From the NCBI GenBank assembly GCA_946221035.1, contig CAMIME010000045.1, positions 1 to 19,429 on the forward strand: a DNA stretch of 19,429 bases. The letters are read 5' to 3'. The stretch comes from an uncultured Campylobacter sp. Lineage in GTDB: Bacteria > Actinomycetota > Actinomycetes > Mycobacteriales > Mycobacteriaceae. Every line of letters starts with the position of its first letter. The stretch's first letter is position 1. Shown piece by piece: positions 14,381 through 19,429 of this stretch. The notes under the pieces were generated by a model. That model did no database searches and was not told the DNA's origin. It saw only the letters and a list, made by a program, of their open reading frames with translations. The position numbers were made by a program, and so were the translations under genes.

Positions 14381-14422
14381 TAATATATGAGACCAATAGG
14401 TTTGTCTATGTGCGGTAGACAA
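14381..14422 (+). promoter_or_regulatory. hic promoter -10 and operator
   Basis: TAATAT (14381-14386) is a good -10. Starting 15 bases downstream is a perfect inverted repeat, TTGTCTA (14402-14408) and TAGACAA (14416-14422), 7-base centre. It lies just past the expected transcription start and ahead of the hicA remnant, the normal place for autoregulation by a HicB-type antitoxin. Confidence 0.5.
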
Positions 14423-14446
14423 CAAAGTTCGTGGGGGGATTGATGG

Positions 14447-14581
14447 TTGAAGCGTTCTGCGGTAATTAAGAGACTGAGGGCCGAAGCCCGAAAGCGTGGT
14501 TTGGAAAGGGATGGTGGCGATGAAGCGGTACACGGTAACCGCAGAGCGTGGGGCGAGCGGAGTCTGGGTCCTCGAATGTGA
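14447..14581 (+). pseudogene. Truncated hicA-like toxin gene
   Basis: From TTG 14447 (GGGGGGA just upstream) the frame reads LKRSAVIKRLRAEARKRGLE, which resembles the first helix of actinobacterial HicA toxins. The frame then runs out of phase into the start of hicB and stops at 14579-14581 after 44 codons. The strand carrying the HicA catalytic histidine and the rest of the toxin are missing, as if an internal deletion joined codon ~21 directly to hicB. An active toxin is not expected. Confidence 0.5.
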
Positions 14582-14897
14582 AGAGCTGGGTGTGGTGTCG
14601 CAGACGAAGCGGCTCGACCAAGCCGAGGACGAGGTAACGGAAGCGATTGCATATCAATCCGGTCTGCAGCCGGAAGCATTCCGGATTGAGGTTGTGCCGG
14701 TTCTGGCACCCGATATCGAAGGTCTGAAGGCGCACGCGGAGGAGCTCCAGGCAAAGGCGGATACCGCTGCAACTGACGCCGCCGCTGCCAAACGAGCGCT
14801 AGCCCGCACCATGAAACAGCAAGGCTTCACAGTGCGCGAGATGGGACAAGTGTTGGGGGTGTCGTATCAGCGTGCGGCGGCCCTCGCAGCGGGGTGA
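14520..14897 (+). CDS. hicB: HicB-family antitoxin-like protein
   Basis: A 125-residue protein. The N-terminal RNase H-like fold of HicB is seen in YTVTAERGASGVWVLECEEL and the following Q-T-K-R-L-D-Q-A-E-D-E-V-T-E-A-I helix. A central alanine-rich coiled coil (LKAHAEELQAKADTAATD) leads to a C-terminal helix-turn-helix (FTVREMGQVLGVSYQRAAAL) that would bind the operator. The start at 14520 is chosen because family members begin directly with the Y-T-V strand; ATG 14511 is in frame too. Its normal partner, a HicA RNA-cleaving toxin, should be encoded just upstream, where only a fragment remains, so this is probably an orphan regulator. The stop is 10 bases from the end of the opposing lipoprotein gene. 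Confidence 0.75.
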   Translation: MKRYTVTAERGASGVWVLECEELGVVSQTKRLDQAEDEVTEAIAYQSGLQPEAFRIEVVPVLAPDIEGLKAHAEELQAKADTAATDAAAAKRALARTMKQQGFTVREMGQVLGVSYQRAAALAAG

Positions 14898-14907
14898 GGG
14901 CCGCGCG

Positions 14908-15510
14908 CTAGTGCCCTGAATGGTCCATGTTGTGGTCCATCTCCGGCTGGTGGCCCTGCAGCTCGCCGTCGTGGCCGTAGCTTTCGTCGCCAGGCAGCAT
15001 GGTGCGCACCGCGATGTCCTCGACCTCGGCGGTTGACCCGTCGGCGAACTCGAGGGTGAGGTTCACCGTGTCGCCGGCGGGGACCTCTGGTGCGTAATCC
15101 AGCACCATGAGGTGCTCCGCGCCGGGCTTGAACTCCACCGAACCGCCGGCGGGGATGGTGATGCCACCGTCCTTCTGGCGCATCATGCCGTCGACGACCT
15201 CGTGGATTTCGTAGGTCGCATCGCCCAGCGAGGTGGTGAACCCGGTGAGTTCGATGTCCTTGGCGGCGTGGTTTTCCAGCGTGCCGAAGATGGCCGTCAT
15301 GTCAGAGCCGTCAGGAGCGTCCGCGGCGGCCTTGGCGCGCACGACGGCGTCGGTGAAGGCCACCCCCGCGTCGGCGGCGTCCGCCGCGCGGGCGGTAGTT
15401 GCGGTCTCCGCAACGCCGGTTGTTTCGGAGACGGTGTCCCCGTTCGCGCAGGCGGTAAGGGACAAGGCCAGCGCGCCAGTGGCGACGGCGGTGAGAATGC
15501 GACGGGTCAT
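14908..15510 (-). CDS. PCuAC-type copper-binding lipoprotein
   Basis: A 200-residue exported lipoprotein: signal sequence and lipobox LTAC with Cys21. The mature domain carries the copper-site residues of the PCuAC family: EIHEVV (His103), DGMMRQK (Met109/110) and AEHLMVL (His133, Met135), with the usual IPAGGSVEFKPG turn between. Such proteins deliver Cu(I) to the CuA centre of cytochrome oxidase outside the membrane. The C-terminal 22 residues are rich in His and Met (QPEMDHNMDHSGH), an extra metal-binding tail seen in some relatives. AGGAGG lies upstream of ATG 15510. The preceding 224 bases (15511-15734) hold no gene; they should contain the promoter. Confidence 0.85.
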   Translation of the reverse strand: MTRRILTAVATGALALSLTACANGDTVSETTGVAETATTARAADAADAGVAFTDAVVRAKAAADAPDGSDMTAIFGTLENHAAKDIELTGFTTSLGDATYEIHEVVDGMMRQKDGGITIPAGGSVEFKPGAEHLMVLDYAPEVPAGDTVNLTLEFADGSTAEVEDIAVRTMLPGDESYGHDGELQGHQPEMDHNMDHSGH

Positions 15511-15718
15511 CGGAGATCCTCCTGGTGTTGGGGCCCGGTGTCTTCCAGACCGTTGGGTGAATAGTCGGACGGGGGCGGTGCGGAGTTCCCGGGCCGGTCA
15601 GTCCATCTGGAGCACGCTACGAAGCTCCACGAAGGGGCGGGGGCAAACACTGTGCGTGACTGCCCGGCCGGAGCGTGACTTTTTCAGCAGGCGGGGTCAG
15701 CTGGTTGGAGTCCCAGGT

Positions 15719-15733
15719 GCTTCGTCGCGAAGC
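15719..15733 (-). terminator. Hairpin directly after the AAA ATPase gene
   Basis: GCTTCG and CGAAGC arms around TCG, one base past the TAA stop (15735-15737) of the ATPase gene. No T tract follows on the minus strand, so terminator function is uncertain. Confidence 0.3.
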
Positions 15734-15734
15734 G

Positions 15735-16949
15735 TTAGTCTAGCGCCCCGCCCGCAAGCACCTCGATGGCGTCGCGCCATGAGACGTTGCCGGTGTCGGG
15801 GGCGAAGCGGTCCGTCGTTAAGAGGATGCAGCGGGATCCGGCGGGCAGGGTGTCGAACGGCGCGAGCTCGCGCTCGAGCGTCGCAGGCTCGGTAACCGTG
15901 AGCGCCACCTGGATGTAGAGCGTGCGCTGGCCGTCATTGGCGATGAAATCAATCTCCCCACCGGGGACCTTGCCACTGGAAACCTGGTACCCGCGGCGGC
16001 GAAGCTCCAGGTAGACCATATTTTCCAAGTCGTGGCCGAAGTTAAAAGCGCGAGAGCCCAGCAGGGCGGTGCGCAGCCCCGGGTCGACGAAATAAAACTT
16101 GCCGTTCGTGCTCAGCCACCGCTTGCCCTTCGTGTCGTAATCCCGGCACTGATAAATGAGGTGCGCGTCCGACATTAGGCCGAGGTAGCGGTCCACGGTC
16201 TCACTCGACGCCTTGAGTCCCTCGTGCTTGAGGTGTCCCACGATGCGATGCGTCGACACCGGGTTGCCGGCGTTGTCGAAGAGGAAGCGGGCCACGCGCA
16301 GGAACGCGTCGGTGTCGCGAATCTGGCCGCGCAGGGAAATGTCGCGGGTGAAGATGGAATCGAACAGTGAGGAGTTCGCCTGACGGACCACCACCGGGTC
16401 CGCGAGCTGGACCGTGGCGGGGAAGCCACCGATAGTCACCCACTCCTGAAATGCGTGGTCAAGGCCCGGGCGCGCGTCCGCTGGGTAACGGAACTCCATG
16501 AACTCCGCCAGGGAAAGCGGCAGCATCGGGATCTCGAAGTAGCGCCCAGCCAAATACGTCAGCGACTCACCAACGAACAGGGAGGCATTCGAGCCGGTCA
16601 CGCAGATCTCCAGCTGCTCGTTGAGTCGCAGGGAGTTGATCACGCGCGCCCAATCCTCCAGCTCCTGCACTTCATCGACGTGGAGGTAGCGCAGCCCTTG
16701 TGCGAGCCGTTGCGTGACGGCGTCGTGGAAGGTGGCCGGGTCCCGCAGTGCGGCGTTGGCCTGATCCTCGAAGTTGACCACCATGATGGCGTCCTCTGAG
16801 ATGCCGTGCTCGCGCAGGTGGCGGCGGTACAGCTCCAGGAGGGTCGATTTTCCGCAGCGACGCACGCCGGTGATGATGCGGACGAAGTCGTTATCGGGGA
16901 CTGCCAGCAGGTTGTCCAGGTACCGCTGTCGCGGATGCAGAACTCTCAC
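15735..16949 (-). CDS. AAA_14 ATPase with DUF4143 domain
   Basis: A 404-residue protein of the widespread AAA_14-DUF4143 family. Walker A is GVRRCGKST (28-36), Walker B YLHVDEVQ with Asp92-Glu93, and VTGSNASL (117-124) is the sensor region; GRYFEIPMLPLSLAEF follows as usual. The C-terminal DUF4143 part has a winged-helix section and then a nuclease-like fold (GGEIDFIA, LYIQVA), where the lysine of a true PD-(D/E)xK site is not evident, so cleavage is doubtful. Function in this family is poorly known; single-copy members with no obvious partner are common. The start is GTG 16949, with TATACT 8 bases upstream on the minus strand and no Shine-Dalgarno, so the transcript is probably leaderless. 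It is separated from menE upstream by a palindrome-rich gap. Confidence 0.85.
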   Translation of the reverse strand: MRVLHPRQRYLDNLLAVPDNDFVRIITGVRRCGKSTLLELYRRHLREHGISEDAIMVVNFEDQANAALRDPATFHDAVTQRLAQGLRYLHVDEVQELEDWARVINSLRLNEQLEICVTGSNASLFVGESLTYLAGRYFEIPMLPLSLAEFMEFRYPADARPGLDHAFQEWVTIGGFPATVQLADPVVVRQANSSLFDSIFTRDISLRGQIRDTDAFLRVARFLFDNAGNPVSTHRIVGHLKHEGLKASSETVDRYLGLMSDAHLIYQCRDYDTKGKRWLSTNGKFYFVDPGLRTALLGSRAFNFGHDLENMVYLELRRRGYQVSSGKVPGGEIDFIANDGQRTLYIQVALTVTEPATLERELAPFDTLPAGSRCILLTTDRFAPDTGNVSWRDAIEVLAGGALD

Positions 16950-16955
16950 GCGTGT

Positions 16956-17010
16956 CGAGTATACCTGGAACCATCGCTAAAACAGGATATTGTTTCAGGT
17001 ATACCTGAAA
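16956..17010. promoter_or_regulatory. Palindromic promoter region of the ATPase gene
   Basis: TTTCAGGTATACCTGAAA (16993-17010) is a perfect 18-bp palindrome. The core CAGGTATAC recurs on the minus strand at 16959-16967, where its TATACT (16958-16963) is the likely -10 of the ATPase gene. A further nested inverted repeat, CGCTA (16975-16979) and TAGCG (17011-17015), flanks the palindrome. A protein binding both sites would cover the promoter. Confidence 0.55.
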
Positions 17011-17020
17011 TAGCGAGTGC

Positions 17021-18175
17021 CTAGCCCAGCAATAGCTCGCGCACCGCGGCCCGGTCCACCTTGCCCGGGCCGAGCTGCGGCAGCGCGGGCACGACCTTCA
17101 CCTCTTTGGGCACCTGCCAGCGGGCCAGCTCGCCGGCGTCTTCGGCGTCCGCGAGGGCGTCCATGATGTCGGAAAGCGTGGCGGAGCCGGTGTAAGCTGC
17201 GCAGATGCGCTCGCCCAGGCGCTCGTCGGGCACGCCAACCACGCAGGCGGCGGTCACGCCCTCGATCCGGAGCAGAAGCGTCTCCAGCACCTCGGGGTGC
17301 AGTTTGAGGCCACCCGAATCGATGATGTGGTCGGTGCGGCCGAGGACCGTGAGGTGGCCGTCGATAAGCAAACCGGCGTCTGAGGTGCGGAACCAGCCGT
17401 CCTTTAAGTCGTCGGCGAGCGGCAGCGAGCCGAAGCGGTAGCAGCGCGCGACCATGGGGCCGCCGAGGTGGATGCGCCCGCCGACGATTTTGATGCGGGC
17501 ACCGGCGATCGGCGTGCCGTCGTAGACGCAGCCACCCGAGGTTTCGCTGGAGCCGTAGGTGGTGACCACGTTGATGCGCAGTTTCGCCGCCGAGTCGAGG
17601 AGGCGGGGGTTGGTGGCCGCACCACCCACGAGCACGGCCGTGAAGGAACGTAGCGCGTCGATGCCCTGCAGCGTCGACGTCGCCTTCGCCAACTGCATGG
17701 GGGTCAGCGCCGTGTAGGTGCGCTCGCCGGTCACCGCAAGGTCGCGCGCGCGGGCGGCGAACTCGGCGATGTTGAAGCCGTGGCTAAGGTCCACGAACGC
17801 GGGCTCCACACCCGCCACCATGCTGCGCACCAGCACCTGAATGCCCGCGATGTAGGCCGCGGGCATGGCCAGCAACCACTGGCCCTCCCCGCCGAGCGCC
17901 TGGTGCGTCGCGTCCGCGCTGGTGATCAGGTTCGCGGGCGTGAGCATCGCGCCCTTGGGCGTGCCTGTGGAACCGGAGGTGGACACGACGAGCGCGATGT
18001 CGCCATCGATCGGCTGGCCCGGCCCGAGCGTGTTGCGCAGCAGGTTCGCACGCGCCGGGTCATTCGCCGGCACCGGCAGAACCGCCTTTTCGCCGGTGAG
18101 CGCCTCCTCCAGCGCGGGCATGATGGTCAGCGGGTTCGCGGGGTCCACGGGGAGGAGTTCGAGCAGGTGCGTCAC
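17021..18175 (-). CDS. menE: o-Succinylbenzoate-CoA ligase
   Basis: A 384-residue acyl-CoA synthetase of the ANL superfamily that activates o-succinylbenzoate in menaquinone synthesis. The ATP-binding loop VVSTSGSTGTPKGAML is near residues 63-78; YGSSETSG, WFRTSDAG, GRTDHIIDSGGLKLHPEVLE and the C-terminal VPALPQLGPGKVDR with the catalytic lysine all follow in order. The short length and the compact start (VTHLLELLPVDPANPLTIMP) are typical of corynebacterial MenE. GTG 18175 is chosen; the frame is open to 18307 but overlaps the divergent secreted-protein gene. TACCCT lies 7 bases upstream, so this transcript may also be leaderless. No other men gene is in the window. General ANL ligase of another substrate is the alternative. 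Confidence 0.85.
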   Translation of the reverse strand: MTHLLELLPVDPANPLTIMPALEEALTGEKAVLPVPANDPARANLLRNTLGPGQPIDGDIALVVSTSGSTGTPKGAMLTPANLITSADATHQALGGEGQWLLAMPAAYIAGIQVLVRSMVAGVEPAFVDLSHGFNIAEFAARARDLAVTGERTYTALTPMQLAKATSTLQGIDALRSFTAVLVGGAATNPRLLDSAAKLRINVVTTYGSSETSGGCVYDGTPIAGARIKIVGGRIHLGGPMVARCYRFGSLPLADDLKDGWFRTSDAGLLIDGHLTVLGRTDHIIDSGGLKLHPEVLETLLLRIEGVTAACVVGVPDERLGERICAAYTGSATLSDIMDALADAEDAGELARWQVPKEVKVVPALPQLGPGKVDRAAVRELLLG

Positions 18176-18241
18176 GCAGTTGAGGGTAGTCCCGCGCGAG
18201 CCCCCTGTAGCGCTTCCGCCCCGCCGCGCGATAGGGCAGGT

Positions 18242-19216
18242 ATGAACAAACTCGTCGCACCGGTCGCGGCCGCCGCCGCGCTCACCCTCATCACCCCAAC
18301 CGCCCACGCCGCATCACTTTCCCAGACGCCCGACGGTTTCTGCCGCGTCACCCTCAACGACGTCGAACGCGGCCCTGCATGGCAGGCCGACCGCGCGGCC
18401 AAGACGCTCACGATCGGCCAGTACTCCGTGTCCGCGGTCGAGGCGTTCGAAGCAACGTTCCCAGGGCTGAAGAAGCTTGGCGACGACTACGTCGCCGACG
18501 CTGCCGTCCGCCAACACCTCCGCGACATTCGCGACGGCAAGGAATCATCCGCAAAGGACCTCCGCAACGCAGCCCGCGCGGCGACGAAGCCGAAGCTTGC
18601 CGCCGTGGGGCTGAAGAACGAGGATGCGGATACCTATCTCGATGTGAAGGAGACGGCGCAGGTGCCACGGAGTCCGTCGGCAAGCATCCTGGCTTTGAAC
18701 GCGGACTGGTACATCGGCATCGACGGTTCTGTACCGAAGGTGGCCAAGACGGGCTACGGCTACGAGGTGGGCAAGACCGGCCGCAACATCGCGCGCCACC
18801 TGTACTTCGTGTCGGATGCGCAGCGTGCCGCGTTCGCCGCGAACCTGGATAAGACGTACTACGGCCAGGTGTTCAGCACCCTGGAGAACACGTTCTACTA
18901 CCCGCTGACTCGGGCGCAGATGTGCAATGCGGGGGTGACGCACTTGATCTTCCCGACCCAAAGCCTCGGCCTGCCGGCTGCGCCGTTGCTGAAGAACGCG
19001 GACCTCGGCGACGCGCGAACCCCGGACCCGGCCGCCACGACCACCACCACGCCCGCTCCGGCCGACGCGCCCAAGGGCTTCGACGCGAAACTGGGCGCGA
19101 TCATCGGCATCGTGGCTACCGTCCTGGCGGCACTCGGCGGGTTGTTTGCCCTGCTGCAGTCCATGGGCGTGCAGGGGCTGCCGACATTGCCGCAGATCCC
19201 CGGCCTGAACAAGTAA
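18242..19216 (+). CDS. Secreted protein with C-terminal membrane anchor
   Basis: A 324-residue protein with a clear signal peptide (MNKLVAPVAAAAALTLITPTAHA, cleavage after residue 23 at AHA-A). The mature part is soluble-looking, with an N-terminal CRVTLNDVERG and a FYYPLTRAQMCN segment, two cysteines (one in each) that could pair. A Thr/Pro/Ala linker (ATTTTTPAPADAP) leads to one hydrophobic helix (LGAIIGIVATVLAALGGLFALL) near the C terminus, followed by a proline-rich end. This suggests a cell-envelope protein held at the membrane by its C terminus. I do not recognise the family. The ATG at 18242 has AGGGCAGG close upstream and begins the signal peptide; the frame open back to 17780 is antisense to menE. 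It is divergent from menE across 66 bases. Confidence 0.85.
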   Translation: MNKLVAPVAAAAALTLITPTAHAASLSQTPDGFCRVTLNDVERGPAWQADRAAKTLTIGQYSVSAVEAFEATFPGLKKLGDDYVADAAVRQHLRDIRDGKESSAKDLRNAARAATKPKLAAVGLKNEDADTYLDVKETAQVPRSPSASILALNADWYIGIDGSVPKVAKTGYGYEVGKTGRNIARHLYFVSDAQRAAFAANLDKTYYGQVFSTLENTFYYPLTRAQMCNAGVTHLIFPTQSLGLPAAPLLKNADLGDARTPDPAATTTTTPAPADAPKGFDAKLGAIIGIVATVLAALGGLFALLQSMGVQGLPTLPQIPGLNK

Positions 19217-19263
19217 GAACGCAAACGGAGGCGCAGACGCTTCGCGAAATTCCTGACATCTCG

Positions 19264-19407
19264 GTGGTCGAGCCGCTGCTTCCCCAGGATCGACACCGAG
19301 GCGTACCCGAGGCCGAGAAGATCCCCACCGGCTTCACCTACCCCACCCCGGACCACTGCCGCGTGGTGATCTTGCCGTGGCGCTTTCAGTCGGAGAACCA
19401 GCACTAG
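19264..19407 (+). CDS. Possible short ORF, start uncertain
   Basis: After the secreted-protein stop, one frame stays open to TAG 19405-19407 and reads VEPLLPQDRHRGVPEAEK, then IPTGFTYPTPDHCRVVILPW. The composition looks more protein-like than the shadows in other frames. A CGGAGG at 19226 could be a Shine-Dalgarno but no standard start codon follows at the right distance; GTG 19264 is the first in frame. The frame runs back through the end of the upstream gene. It could be a small gene, the -1 frame tail of that gene, or chance. Confidence 0.2.
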   Translation: MVEPLLPQDRHRGVPEAEKIPTGFTYPTPDHCRVVILPWRFQSENQH

Positions 19408-19429
19408 GGGCGGGAGGTCGGTCCTTTTG

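Noticed and set aside
13547..14383. 278-codon plus-strand frame antisense to the exonuclease
   Set aside because: Arg/Val/His-rich shadow translation; the minus strand carries a complete DEDDh and BRCT protein there.
17780..18241. 154-codon N-terminal extension of the secreted protein
   Set aside because: It is antisense to menE, and the signal peptide begins exactly at ATG 18242.

Overview
The window looks like a chromosomal segment of a high-GC actinobacterium, most likely Corynebacterium. Pointers are an ArsR with the N-terminal CC plus third-Cys arsenite site, an Acr3 whose key Cys and Glu fall at almost the same numbers as in C. glutamicum Acr3, a mycothiol-type single-Cys arsenate reductase, MenE, a PCuAC lipoprotein and several GTG/ATG starts that appear to be leaderless. 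No rRNA, tRNA or CRISPR array was seen.

Layout. (1) 174-2090: arsenic resistance cassette, arsR on the minus strand and acr3-arsC on the plus strand, with a strong inverted repeat in the divergent promoter. (2) 2329-12228: an accessory island that looks defence-related. It is bracketed by two paralogous GIY-YIG proteins (2329-3318 and 11287-12228). Inside are two near-identical 450-bp direct repeats (3324-3775, 4733-5183), each with tandem hairpins, a 48-residue helical peptide gene, a terminator-like hairpin and a palindrome. Between the repeats lies a two-gene operon, a short HipA-like protein and a DUF3037-like protein. A minus-strand operon follows: a 1658-residue single-chain type ISP-like restriction-modification enzyme (nuclease, helicase, adenine methyltransferase, target recognition) and, two bases downstream, an Mrr-family endonuclease. 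(3) 12311-19216: genes that look more like ordinary chromosome. These are a DEDDh exonuclease with BRCT and C-terminal membrane helices, an orphan HicB-type antitoxin behind a ruined hicA, a PCuAC copper-binding lipoprotein, an AAA ATPase with DUF4143, menE, and a secreted protein with a C-terminal membrane anchor.

How the parts may work together. The ars cassette is a standard sense-reduce-export module. The ISP enzyme should methylate host DNA and cut unmodified DNA; the co-transcribed Mrr may add a second nuclease activity. The repeat module is the least explained part. The peptide gene is identical at protein level in both copies and the only two differences inside it are synonymous, while the truncated 5' end of the HipA-like gene in copy 2 has amino-acid changes. 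That pattern suggests the small peptide is a selected gene, possibly a toxin- or regulator-like component; its function is unknown.

Limits: family names come from motif recognition by eye, without database searches. Promoter and terminator calls are pattern matches only.
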